From the NCBI GenBank assembly GCA_964570285.1, contig CAZMXP010000007.1:1-64000 (forward strand): DNA of 64,000 nucleotides, given 5' to 3'. The DNA is from CAZMXP01 sp964570285. GTDB lineage: Bacteria > Planctomycetota > PLA2. How positions within the stretch are numbered: position 1 is the first letter of the stretch; each line of letters opens with the position of its first letter. Below are positions 16,858 through 24,963 of the stretch, piece by piece. Under the pieces are notes generated by a model. That model did not search any database and was not told the DNA's origin. It saw nothing but the letters and a program-made list of their open reading frames with translations. A program made the position numbers and the translations under genes.

Positions 16858-19286
16858 GCGGCAAGCGCAAGCGCCCGGAGCGCGAGCGCGCCCACCACCT
16901 CGCGGACTACGCCGCGCTCGTGCGGCAGCGGCGCCTGCTCGCGTGCGGGGTCTTCCTGGTCGTCTGCGGCAGCCTCGCCGCGCGCGCGCTCTTCGCCGAG
17001 CCCGTCTACCGCGCGGCCGCGATGGTCCAGATCGAGGGCAAGCCCGTGCCCGGCGGCCTGCTCGGCGAACTCGCGGCGCTCGAGAGCTCGAGCAGCACCG
17101 AGGCCGAGCTCGAGATCATGCGGTCGCGCCTCGTCGCCCTCGGCGCGGCGCACCAGCTCGGCCCGGGGGACTTCCTCGCGGAGCGGCACGCGCTGCGCCC
17201 CCTCGACGTGCTGCTCGCCCGGATCGCGGGCGGCCGTCCGGCGTGCGTGCTGCGCGTGGAGACGGAGGCGGCCGCCGAGGGATCGCCGCCGGTCCTCTAC
17301 CGCTTCCGGTTCGGGGGGGGCGCGGGGGGGGCGACGCTCGCGATCGAGCGCGAGCGCGACGGCGGGATCGAGGTCGTCGAGACCGGGCCCTTCCGTCCGG
17401 GCGCCGCGGTCGCCGCGTTCGGGCGCGCGTTCACGATCGACGCCGAGGGCGATCCGGGCGGCCGCTGCTGGGAGCTGCCGATGCGTTCGCCGCTCGACCG
17501 CGCGCGCTGGATCCAGAGCCGGATCCGCGTCGAGGAGGTCGGACTGCGCACCGGCGTCGTGCACCTCGGGTTCGAGGCGCCGACGCCGCGCCTCGCGATG
17601 CGGGTGGCCAACGAGCTCGCCGCGAGCTACCTCTCGCTGAAGACCGAGCAGAAGCGCGCGCAGGCGCAGAAGGCGAGCGCGTTCCTCGCGGAGGCGACCG
17701 GCGAGGTGCATCGGGCGCTCGGCGAGGCGGAGGAGGCGCTCGACCGCTACCGGGCGGAGACCGGCGCCGTCCTGCTCTCGGAGCGCGCGCAGTGGCTCGT
17801 GCGGCAGTCGAGCGCCCTCTCCCTGGAGCGCGCCGAGCAGCAGGTGCTGCTCGCCGACCACGAGGCGCTGCTCGGGCGCGTCGACCGCGAGGAGGATCCC
17901 GCGGCGCTGCTCGCGGGGTTCGGCCGGGATATGGTCGATCCGGTCACCGCGGCGCTGGTGGGCCGCCTCGCGGAACTCGACGTCGAGCGGGCGCGCTGCG
18001 TGCAGGAGGGGATGCTCGCCGCGCACCCGGGCCGCCTCGCGCTCGAGGCGGAGGTCGCCTCGGCCCGCGAGCGGCTCCGCGGGGCGGTCCGGGAGACGCT
18101 CCGCCGGGTCGGGGAGAGGCTCGCGAGCCGCATCGCCCACCTCGACCGCACGCTCGAGGAGTTCGCCGCGGAGGAGCGCGAACTGCCGCAGGCGGAGCGG
18201 CGCCTCGCCGTGCTGACGCGCGAGGTGACCGCGAACCTGCGCATCCACCAGTTCCTCGTCGAGAAGGAGCAGGAGGCGCAGATCGCGCTCGTCTCCACGC
18301 TCGCCTCGGTCCGCCGCATCGACGACGCGCTCGAGCCCCTCGAGCGCACGAGCCCCGACCTGTGGCGCACGCTGATCGTGGGCCTGCTGCTCGGCGCCGC
18401 CGCGGCGCTGCTCGCCGCGCTCTTTGCGGAATACCTCGACCGGACCGTCCGGAGCCCGCAGGCGCTGGAGAAGGGCACCGGCCTCGCGCTCTACGCCGCG
18501 ATCCCGCACCACCGGTCGGTGCGACGCCGCGGCCCGCGCCGGTCACGCGCGGCGCGCGGCGGCCTGATTGTCGCGGAGAGCCCCCACGGCGTGCTCGCCG
18601 AGGCCTACCGGACGCTGCGCACGAATCTCCGCTTCGCGAACCTCGAGCGGCCGGTGCGCACGCTCGCGATCACGTCGTCGGTGATGGGCGAGGGCAAGAC
18701 GCTGACGATCGGCAACCTCGCCGCGGTCTACGCGCAGCAGGGGGACCGGGTCCTCCTCGTCGACGCCGACCTTCGCCGCCCCTCGACCCACGCGCTGCTG
18801 GGGAACAAGGCCTCGCCCGGGCTCTCCGACGTGCTGCAGGGCCGCATGCCCTGGCGCGACGCGGTGCGCGAGAGCGGCGTCGCGGGCTTCTCCGTGCTCC
18901 ACGCGGGTGCGAAGCCGGCCAATCCCGGCGCGCTGCTCGACTCCGAGCGCATGACGGCGCTGATCGAGGAGGTCAAGGCCGCCTACGACTTCGTCATGTT
19001 CGACGTGCCGCCGATCCTCGCCGTCACCGACGCCGCCGCCTTCTTCCGGATGCTCGACGGCGTGCTGCTGCTCGCGCGCGACAAGACCTGCCCGCTGGAG
19101 GCGGTCCTCGACGCGCGCGACCAGATCCGCCGCGTCGGCGCGAACCTGATCGGCGCGCTGTTCAACGGCTTCGACGCGAGGGGCGCCTCGCGCGGCGGCT
19201 ACGGCTACTACGGGTACTACGGCGACTACGGCGAGGAGCCCGCGGGGCGCGCCGTACCGGAGGATCGTCTTGCCGGGAGCCTCTAG
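16854..19286 (+). CDS. Wzc-type chain-length regulator and BY-kinase
   Basis: 810 aa, GTG start overlapping the previous stop. Two membrane helices (about 25-45 and 500-525) enclose a large periplasmic part with a Wzz-type start, an inserted beta-rich region and a long coiled coil (about 260-480). The cytoplasmic kinase has Walker A (SSVMGEGKTLTIGN, about 606-619), Walker A' (LLVDADLRRPS) and Walker B (FVMFDVPPI). A tyrosine cluster, YGYYGYYGDYGEE, at about 782-794 is the autophosphorylation tail. It couples polymerisation to export through the Wza-like lipoprotein. The GGGAGG at about 154-159 is encoded by the twin G-tract at 17313-17331. Confidence 0.92.
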   Translation: MSGKRKRPERERAHHLADYAALVRQRRLLACGVFLVVCGSLAARALFAEPVYRAAAMVQIEGKPVPGGLLGELAALESSSSTEAELEIMRSRLVALGAAHQLGPGDFLAERHALRPLDVLLARIAGGRPACVLRVETEAAAEGSPPVLYRFRFGGGAGGATLAIERERDGGIEVVETGPFRPGAAVAAFGRAFTIDAEGDPGGRCWELPMRSPLDRARWIQSRIRVEEVGLRTGVVHLGFEAPTPRLAMRVANELAASYLSLKTEQKRAQAQKASAFLAEATGEVHRALGEAEEALDRYRAETGAVLLSERAQWLVRQSSALSLERAEQQVLLADHEALLGRVDREEDPAALLAGFGRDMVDPVTAALVGRLAELDVERARCVQEGMLAAHPGRLALEAEVASARERLRGAVRETLRRVGERLASRIAHLDRTLEEFAAEERELPQAERRLAVLTREVTANLRIHQFLVEKEQEAQIALVSTLASVRRIDDALEPLERTSPDLWRTLIVGLLLGAAAALLAALFAEYLDRTVRSPQALEKGTGLALYAAIPHHRSVRRRGPRRSRAARGGLIVAESPHGVLAEAYRTLRTNLRFANLERPVRTLAITSSVMGEGKTLTIGNLAAVYAQQGDRVLLVDADLRRPSTHALLGNKASPGLSDVLQGRMPWRDAVRESGVAGFSVLHAGAKPANPGALLDSERMTALIEEVKAAYDFVMFDVPPILAVTDAAAFFRMLDGVLLLARDKTCPLEAVLDARDQIRRVGANLIGALFNGFDARGASRGGYGYYGYYGDYGEEPAGRAVPEDRLAGSL
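17313..17331. repeat. Twin G-tract, G8-CGC-G8
   Basis: Exactly the same 19 bases as 6938-6956, in an unrelated gene, again coding for GGGAGG. Confidence 0.8.
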
Positions 19287-20379
19287 CCCGCTGCGCATCC
19301 TCGTCTACCGCATCGGGCAGCTCGGCGACACGCTCGTCGCCGTCCCGGCACTGCATGCGCTGCGCGCGCACTTCCCCCGCTCGCATGTCACGCTCCTGTG
19401 CGATCGCCACCCCGGGCGCGGCTACCGCCTCGCGGGGGAGGTGCTCGCGGGAAGCGGCCTCGTCGACGAGTTCGAGAGCTATCCGGTGGGGGCGCGGGGG
19501 CCCCGCAAGTTCCGGATGGCGCTGCTGCTCGCGCGCCTGCGCCGCCGCCGCTTCGACCTGCTCGCCTACCTCGCCCCCTCCACGAGGCCGCCCGAGCGGG
19601 TCCGGCGCGATCTCGCCTACTTCCGCTGGGCCGGGATCGCGCGGACGGTCGGCGGCGAGGGGTTCGAGACGCGGCCGGCGCCGCGGCCCGGCGCGCGCCT
19701 TCCGGATCTGCCGCGCGAGGCGGACCTCCTGCTCGCGCGCCTCGCCCGCAGCGGCATCGCCGTGCCCCCCCCGGGCAGGGGCAACTGCCGCATCGCAATC
19801 GGCGACGCGGAGCGCGAGCAGGTCGAGGACTGGCTGCCGGAGTACCCGCAGGACCTCGGCCGCCCGTGGATCGGCGTCGGACCCGGCTCGAAGATGCCGA
19901 GCAAGATCTGGCCCGTCGAGCGCTACGCCGAGGTCGTCGAGCGCCTCATCCGCCGCTTCGATGTCTGGCCGGTCGTGTTCGGCGGCCCCGAGGACCGGGC
20001 GACCGGGGCGCGGCTGCTTCTGCGCTGGAAGCGCGGCTACAACGCCGCGGGCCATCTCGGCGTGCGCGCGGCGGCGGCGGCGCTCGGTCGCTGCCGCCTC
20101 TATGTCGGCAACGACACCGGCACGATGCACCTCGCGGTCGCCGCGGGCACGCGCTGCGTCGCGCTCTTCAGTTCGCGGGACCATCCCGGTCTCTGGGAGC
20201 CCTACGGCGACGGCCATGTCGTGCTCCGGACCCGGATCGAGTGCGAGGGTTGCATGCTCGAGAGGTGCGACGCGCGGGGACTGGCCTGCCTGCTCGCGAT
20301 CGGCACCCACGACGTGGAGCGCGAGTGCGCGCTGATCCTCGAGCGGAGCGGCGCGGGCCGGCGGGAGGTTTCCCGATGA
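19270..20379 (+). CDS. Glycosyltransferase family 9 (heptosyltransferase-like)
   Basis: 369 aa, TTG start with CGGAGGATCG upstream, overlapping the kinase gene by 17 bases. GT9 features: the N-terminal RILVYRIGQLGDTLVAVPAL, the central GVGPGSKMPSKIWPVERYAEV, FGGPED, and the donor-site YVGNDTGTMHLAVAAGTRCVALF. Family members use ADP-heptose or related ADP/UDP sugars as donors. The C-terminal IECEGCMLERCDARGLACL holds a Cys cluster common in this family. It is soluble and probably membrane-associated at the inner leaflet, adding a sugar to the lipid-linked repeat unit. The donor here is not known. Confidence 0.88.
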   Translation: MPGASSPLRILVYRIGQLGDTLVAVPALHALRAHFPRSHVTLLCDRHPGRGYRLAGEVLAGSGLVDEFESYPVGARGPRKFRMALLLARLRRRRFDLLAYLAPSTRPPERVRRDLAYFRWAGIARTVGGEGFETRPAPRPGARLPDLPREADLLLARLARSGIAVPPPGRGNCRIAIGDAEREQVEDWLPEYPQDLGRPWIGVGPGSKMPSKIWPVERYAEVVERLIRRFDVWPVVFGGPEDRATGARLLLRWKRGYNAAGHLGVRAAAAALGRCRLYVGNDTGTMHLAVAAGTRCVALFSSRDHPGLWEPYGDGHVVLRTRIECEGCMLERCDARGLACLLAIGTHDVERECALILERSGAGRREVSR

Positions 20380-20422
20380 TCGGCGCCCGCCGCCGCCTCC
20401 GGCCCCGCGCGGAGGTGCGCGC

Positions 20423-21454
20423 TTGAGGGCCGCGCCCACCGTCCTGTACGTGGGGCCCCTCGAGCGGGGAGGCACCTGCCGCCAGCGCCTCGAGGCGATG
20501 GCCGCGCTCTGCGGCGAGGTGCTTCCCGTCGACTCGGCCCCCCCGCGCCCCCCGGGCCTTGCCCAGAGGGTGCGCCGCCGCCTCTGGGGACCCGCCGACC
20601 GCTCCGGCGCCAATGCGGCCGTGCGGTCGCACCTGCGCGATCGCGCGTTCGACATGCTCTGGATCGACAAGGGGCTGACGATCCGCGCGGAGACGCTCGA
20701 GGAGGCGAGGCGGCTCCGGCCCGGGTGCCGGATCGTCGGCTACTCGCCCGACGACATGGCGGCGCGCCACAACACGAGCGCGGCGTTCCGCGCGAGCCTG
20801 CGCCACTACGACCTCTATTTCACGACGAAGTCCTTCGGCGTGGCGGAGATGCTCGCGATGGGCTGCCCGCGCGTGCGTTTCGTCGGCAACGCCTTCGACC
20901 CGGCGACGCACCGGCCGCATCCGGTCACGGAGCGCGAGCGGGCGGACTACGGCGGGCCCGTCGGCTTCATCGGCCAGTTCGAGCGCGCGCGGGCGGGCTC
21001 CCTCGACCGGCTCGCGGCGGACGGCGTGCCCGTGCGCGTCTGGGGGCCCGACTGGGGGCGCCACCGCGCGCGAGGCGTGCCGCTTCGCGTCGAGGGCCGG
21101 CCGCTGTGGGGGGAGGCGTACGCGCGCGCGATCTCGGCCTTCGACATCAACCTCGGATTCCTGCGCAAGGCCAACCGCGACGTGAGCACGACGCGCAGCG
21201 TCGAGATCCCCGCCTGCGGGGGGTTCCTGCTCGCCGAGCGCACCGACGAACATCGCGAGCTCTTCGCCGAGGGCCGGGAGGCGGAGTACTTCGGCTCGGA
21301 CGAAGAGCTCGTCGGGAAGACGCGCTACTACCTCGCGCACCCGCGCGAGCGGCGACGCATCGCCGCCGCCGGGCGCGAGCGGTGCGTGCGCGGGGGCTAC
21401 TCCAACCTTGATCGCCTGCGCGCGATGTTCGCGGCGGTGAGGGAGATCGCATGA
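20423..21454 (+). CDS. CgeB-like glycosyltransferase
   Basis: 343 aa from TTG 20423, with a strong GGAGGTG ribosome site at about 11 bases. GT-B-like: the N-terminal half is VLYVGPLERGGTCRQRLEAM, and the C-terminal half carries a CgeB/Glyco_trans_1_2-like segment (INLGFLRKANRDVSTTRSVEIPACGGFLLAERTDEHRELF, residue span about 255-290). The ending YLAHPRERRRIAAAGRERC is also typical. Such proteins transfer sugars in spore-coat and exopolysaccharide pathways; donor and acceptor are unknown. A C-tract pair (20538-20553) encodes Pro-Pro-Arg-Pro-Pro near residue 40. The stop overlaps the next ATG. Confidence 0.82.
   Translation: MRAAPTVLYVGPLERGGTCRQRLEAMAALCGEVLPVDSAPPRPPGLAQRVRRRLWGPADRSGANAAVRSHLRDRAFDMLWIDKGLTIRAETLEEARRLRPGCRIVGYSPDDMAARHNTSAAFRASLRHYDLYFTTKSFGVAEMLAMGCPRVRFVGNAFDPATHRPHPVTERERADYGGPVGFIGQFERARAGSLDRLAADGVPVRVWGPDWGRHRARGVPLRVEGRPLWGEAYARAISAFDINLGFLRKANRDVSTTRSVEIPACGGFLLAERTDEHRELFAEGREAEYFGSDEELVGKTRYYLAHPRERRRIAAAGRERCVRGGYSNLDRLRAMFAAVREIA
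20538..20553. repeat. Twin C-tract, C7-GCG-C6
   Basis: The complement of the G-CGC-G form, in the CgeB-like gene, coding for Pro-Pro-Arg-Pro-Pro. Confidence 0.7.
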
Positions 21455-22860
21455 GGCCGCGCCCGGTGGCCGCCTGCTTCGCGCTGCTGGTCGCGGTCGC
21501 GGCGGTCGCGGCGTCGGCGGACCTCGCGCCGGATCTCGCGCCCTACGCCGCGGGATGCGCGGGCCTCGCGGGGCTCGGCGGCGCGCTGCTGCTGCTCCAC
21601 GGCCGGCGCTGGCCGGCCGACGGCGAGGTGGCGCTCTACGTCGGCATCGCGCTCCAGTACCTGATCGCGCCGATGGCCCACCGGCTCTTCACCGACGGGT
21701 TCCGGTCGGAGGCGTGGATGCTCACCGACGAGCGCGCCTACGTGAAGGGCGCCTACCCGGCGGCGATGCTCGTCGTGCTCCTCTTCGCCGCCGCGCTGTT
21801 CGCGACGATGCGTCTCGTGGGCCCGCGCGCCGACGCGCGCGCCGCATGGGCCCCGGGGACCGGCGCCGGGGCGCTCCGCGTGATCCTCGCGCTCGCGGCG
21901 GTCGTCTGGGCGGTGCGCCTCGGCCTGCTGGCCACGGGGTCCTACTACCACATCCACCGGAGCGAGTTCCAGCTCGTCGACTGGCGCTTCTCCGCGATGG
22001 CCCAGATCAACGGCACGTTCGGCCTCGTGGTCCTCGCGTCGCTCTTCGGGATCTACCTGTCGGGCGCGTCCGTGCGGCGCTCGTGGGTGCTCGCCTACGC
22101 GGGGGCGGATCTCTTCTGGAACTTCGCCTCCGGCTCCCGGGAGCCGACGCTGCTCGTCGGGCTCGCCCTCGCGCTCGCCTACCTGCTCTGCCGCCGCCGC
22201 TGGCCGCTGCGCAGCCTCGCGGTGGGCGCGCTGCTCGCGCTGCCGCTCATCGGCTTCATGGACTTCTACCGCTACGCGGTGCGCGACCTCTCGCGACGCA
22301 CGGAGCTGCGCGTCGGCCGCGTGGGGCGCGCCGTGGATCTCGCCGCGGGACAGGCGCGCGCCTCGGGGACCCTAGCCGTCGCGATGCGCAGCGTCTCGCG
22401 GCTGAACGACCTCGAGTCGATCGCGGCGCTCTGCCTCCGTGTCCCTCGCTACCAGCCCCACCTCGACGGGGAGACCTACGCGACCGTGCCCGCGGTCTTC
22501 GTGCCGCGCATGCTCTGGCCCGACAAGCCCTCGATGGTGCTCCCGCTCAACCGCTGGTTCTTCCGCGACGAGGGCGGCTCCTGCCCCGTGACGACGATGG
22601 GGGAGGGCTACCTCAACTTCGGCACCTGGGGCGTCGCCGCCGCGGGTGTCGCGGCGGGCCTCCTCCTCGCGGCGGCGGAGCGCTATCTGCGCCGCCGGCG
22701 GGGCTCGGCGATCGCGCTCGGCTTCTACGTCTGCTTCCTGCTCACGATGTCGCGCCTGCACACGCAGTCGCTCGCGACCTGGGTCGGCACGCTCGGCAAG
22801 CTCTGCCTCGCGCTCGCGGCCACCCACGCGCTCTGGCGGCTGACCCGGGAGGAGGCGTGA
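21451..22860 (+). CDS. Polysaccharide polymerase-like membrane protein (Wzy type)
   Basis: 469 aa with ten or more hydrophobic segments and a large loop (about 285-385) before the last helices, a topology usual for O-antigen or capsule polymerases. Sequence conservation in this class is poor, so the call rests on topology plus position between glycosyltransferases in a locus that otherwise lacks a polymerase. The loop has the PRMLWPDKPS and TTMGEGYLNFGTWG segments that recur in O-antigen polymerase-like proteins. It would join undecaprenyl-linked repeat units on the periplasmic side. ATG overlaps the upstream stop and its own stop overlaps the next GTG. Confidence 0.78.
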   Translation: MRPRPVAACFALLVAVAAVAASADLAPDLAPYAAGCAGLAGLGGALLLLHGRRWPADGEVALYVGIALQYLIAPMAHRLFTDGFRSEAWMLTDERAYVKGAYPAAMLVVLLFAAALFATMRLVGPRADARAAWAPGTGAGALRVILALAAVVWAVRLGLLATGSYYHIHRSEFQLVDWRFSAMAQINGTFGLVVLASLFGIYLSGASVRRSWVLAYAGADLFWNFASGSREPTLLVGLALALAYLLCRRRWPLRSLAVGALLALPLIGFMDFYRYAVRDLSRRTELRVGRVGRAVDLAAGQARASGTLAVAMRSVSRLNDLESIAALCLRVPRYQPHLDGETYATVPAVFVPRMLWPDKPSMVLPLNRWFFRDEGGSCPVTTMGEGYLNFGTWGVAAAGVAAGLLLAAAERYLRRRRGSAIALGFYVCFLLTMSRLHTQSLATWVGTLGKLCLALAATHALWRLTREEA

Positions 22861-24077
22861 GGATCCTGCACGTGATCCCGTCGTTCTTCCCCGCGTGGCG
22901 CGCGGGGGGACCGCTCTTCGTCGCGCACGGGCTGGTCCGGGCGCTCGCGCGCGCGGGACACGAGGTCGCCGTGTTCACCGGCAACCGCGACGGCGCCGGG
23001 ATCCTCGACGTGCCCACCGATCGCGCCGTCGACGTGGACGGCGCCTCGGTGCGCTACTTCCCCGTCAGGGGGCCCCTCGGCTACGCCCCCGCGATGGGCG
23101 CCGCGCTCGCGGGCGCGACGCGGGCCTTCGATGTCGTCCACATCCACTACCTCTTCCGCTGGCACACGAGCGCGGCGTCGCGCCACGCGCGCGCCGCCCG
23201 CGTGCCCTACCTGCTCCGGCCCGCCGGCTCGCTGAGCCCCGCGTGCATCGCGAAGCAACACGAGGGTCTTGTTGCATCGGTCGCGAGCCGCCTGAAGAAG
23301 CGCGCCTACCTCGCGACGCTGGGCCGGGTCGAGATCGGCCGGTCGGCGGGGCTCCACTTCGCCACCGAGGGCGAGCGCGACGGGGCGGCGGCGCTCGGGC
23401 TCCGCTGCCCGGCGTTCGTCGTGCCGCCCGGCGTCGCCCCCCCCGACCCCCCCGGAATCGCGCGCCGGGGGCCGGTGGCGATGCTCCTGCTGGCGCGCCT
23501 CGACCCGATCAAGGGGTTCGACCTGCTGCTGCCCGCGCTGCGCCGGCTGCGCGGCGACTTCGAGCTTCGCCTCGCCGGCAGCGGTCCCTGCGAGGACGCG
23601 CTGCGGCGCACCGTCGCGAGGCTGGGCCTTCGCGACCGCGTGCGTTTCCTCGGCGGCGTCACCGGCGACGCGAAGTGGCAAGTGTTGCATTCCGCCGACC
23701 TCTTCGTGCTGCCCTCGCACCACGAGAACTTCGGCCTCTCGGTGCTCGAGGCGATGGCGGCGGGTCTGCCGGTCGTGATCAGCGACCGCGTGGAACTGAA
23801 GGACGTGGTGGGGGGGGCGGGGGCCGGCCTCGTCGTGCCGCGCACGGAGGAGGCGCTGGCCGCCGCGCTCCAGAGGCTGATCGACGATCCCGCGCTGCGT
23901 CGGGCCATGGGCGCGCGCGGCGCCGCGGTCGCGCGCGAACGCTTCTCCTGGGAGCGCGTCGCGCGCGAGATGGAGGCGGTCTACGAGACCGTGAGCCACT
24001 CGGCGGTGCGGCGCACGCCCTCCGCCAGGTCGAAGGGGCAGGGGCCGCAGACGGCCCGCGTGGGGGCGAGGTCGTAG
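22857..24077 (+). CDS. Glycosyltransferase family 4
   Basis: 406 aa, GTG start overlapping the polymerase stop. It has a GT-B fold with the N-terminal HVIPSFFPAWRAGGPLFVAHGL and a GT4 donor domain: LLLARLDPIKGFDLLLPAL, FLGGVTGDAKW, ADLFVLPSHHENFGLSVLEAMAAG (about residues 280-305, the EX7E-type motif) and PVVISDRV. After the usual family end (FSWERVAREMEAVYETVS), about 30 extra residues (HSAVRRTPSARSKG and on) are read from the antisense strand of the convergent epimerase gene, because no stop occurs earlier. These are probably unstructured. It is the last gene before the strand switch. Confidence 0.88.
   Translation: MRILHVIPSFFPAWRAGGPLFVAHGLVRALARAGHEVAVFTGNRDGAGILDVPTDRAVDVDGASVRYFPVRGPLGYAPAMGAALAGATRAFDVVHIHYLFRWHTSAASRHARAARVPYLLRPAGSLSPACIAKQHEGLVASVASRLKKRAYLATLGRVEIGRSAGLHFATEGERDGAAALGLRCPAFVVPPGVAPPDPPGIARRGPVAMLLLARLDPIKGFDLLLPALRRLRGDFELRLAGSGPCEDALRRTVARLGLRDRVRFLGGVTGDAKWQVLHSADLFVLPSHHENFGLSVLEAMAAGLPVVISDRVELKDVVGGAGAGLVVPRTEEALAAALQRLIDDPALRRAMGARGAAVARERFSWERVAREMEAVYETVSHSAVRRTPSARSKGQGPQTARVGARS
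23437..23453. repeat. Twin C-tract, C8-GA-C7
   Basis: Inside the GT4 gene, coding for Pro-Pro-Asp-Pro-Pro between the two Rossmann domains. Confidence 0.7.
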
Positions 24078-24931
24078 ACGGCATGCGTGAGCAGGTTCCT
24101 CAGCCGGAAGCTGGTCAGCGGCGCCGCGAGGCCGACGCGGTCGAGGAGGTCGCCGGCGAGCGCGCCCGCGCGCAGGAGAGGCAGGGGCAGCGTCCGGATG
24201 CGCGGCGCCCGGAGCGCGGCCGCGATGCGCGCGCCGAAGTCGCCGATCTCGAGCGGTTCGTAGTCGGCCACGTAGAAGACCCTGCCGCGCACCTGCGCCT
24301 CCGGGGCGCAGGCGATCGCCTCGATCTGGTGGACGACGTTGCCGACGAAGCCGTAGGTGCGCTCGATGCGGCGACCCCTCGGGTGGAAGTAGCGCCCCTT
24401 CGCGATCGCGAGGAAGAAGTCGCGGTAGGGCGCCGCGAACCAGGGACCCCAGATGGACGTGGGGCGCACGAGGGTCCAGGCGAGGTGGTCGCCGTCGCGG
24501 CGGACGATCTCCTCGCCGTCGGCCTTGCTCCTGCCGTACGCGGTCGTCGGCCGGTAGTCTCGGTCGTGGCGCGGCAGGTAGCCGAGTTCGCAGACGAGCA
24601 TCGAGGAGGCGAGCACGACGCGCGGCACGTCGCGCGCGGCCTCGACGACGTGGCGGACGCCGAGGGTGTTGGCCTCGTAGTCGGCGGCGCGGCGCCCCTT
24701 CAGGTCGGTGCGCGCCGCCAGGTGGACCAGCAGGTCGGGGGCGAAGGCGCCCACCGCGGCCCGGAGCGCCTCGCGGTCGCGGATGTCGGCGGCATGCCAG
24801 TGGGGCGCGTGGGCCGGATCGCGAGGCGGCGCGATGTCGACGTTGAGCACGCGGTCGCCGCGGGCCAGCGCGTTCGCGAGCAGGTTGGTGCCGATGAAGC
24901 CGGATCCGCCCGTGATGAGGACTCTCTGCAT
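23981..24931 (-). CDS. NAD-dependent sugar epimerase/dehydratase (extended SDR)
   Basis: 316 aa. The NAD-binding GGSGFIG is at residues 8-14, followed by NVDIAPP, HLAART and ASSM; the catalytic YGRSK gives the Tyr-x3-Lys pair. Extended SDRs of this kind epimerise, dehydrate or reduce nucleotide-sugar or similar substrates, and this one is not assignable further. It is the only leftward gene inside the polysaccharide locus. Its last 97 bases overlap, tail to tail, the GT4 gene, and it is divergent from the carbamoyltransferase 32 bases away, so it must have its own promoter there. Confidence 0.85.
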   Translation of the reverse strand: MQRVLITGGSGFIGTNLLANALARGDRVLNVDIAPPRDPAHAPHWHAADIRDREALRAAVGAFAPDLLVHLAARTDLKGRRAADYEANTLGVRHVVEAARDVPRVVLASSMLVCELGYLPRHDRDYRPTTAYGRSKADGEEIVRRDGDHLAWTLVRPTSIWGPWFAAPYRDFFLAIAKGRYFHPRGRRIERTYGFVGNVVHQIEAIACAPEAQVRGRVFYVADYEPLEIGDFGARIAAALRAPRIRTLPLPLLRAGALAGDLLDRVGLAAPLTSFRLRNLLTHAVYDLAPTRAVCGPCPFDLAEGVRRTAEWLTVS

Positions 24932-24963
24932 CGGATCGTTTTCCCCCAGTTCAGGAGATCGGC

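Noticed and set aside
16854..19286. Wzc-like gene as two separate genes (Wzz plus CpsD)
   Set aside because: A single uninterrupted frame spans both parts, with no internal stop or ribosome site at the junction.
20380..20422. Possible small gene between the GT9 and CgeB-like genes
   Set aside because: Only 43 bases, holding the GGAGGTG ribosome site of the next gene.
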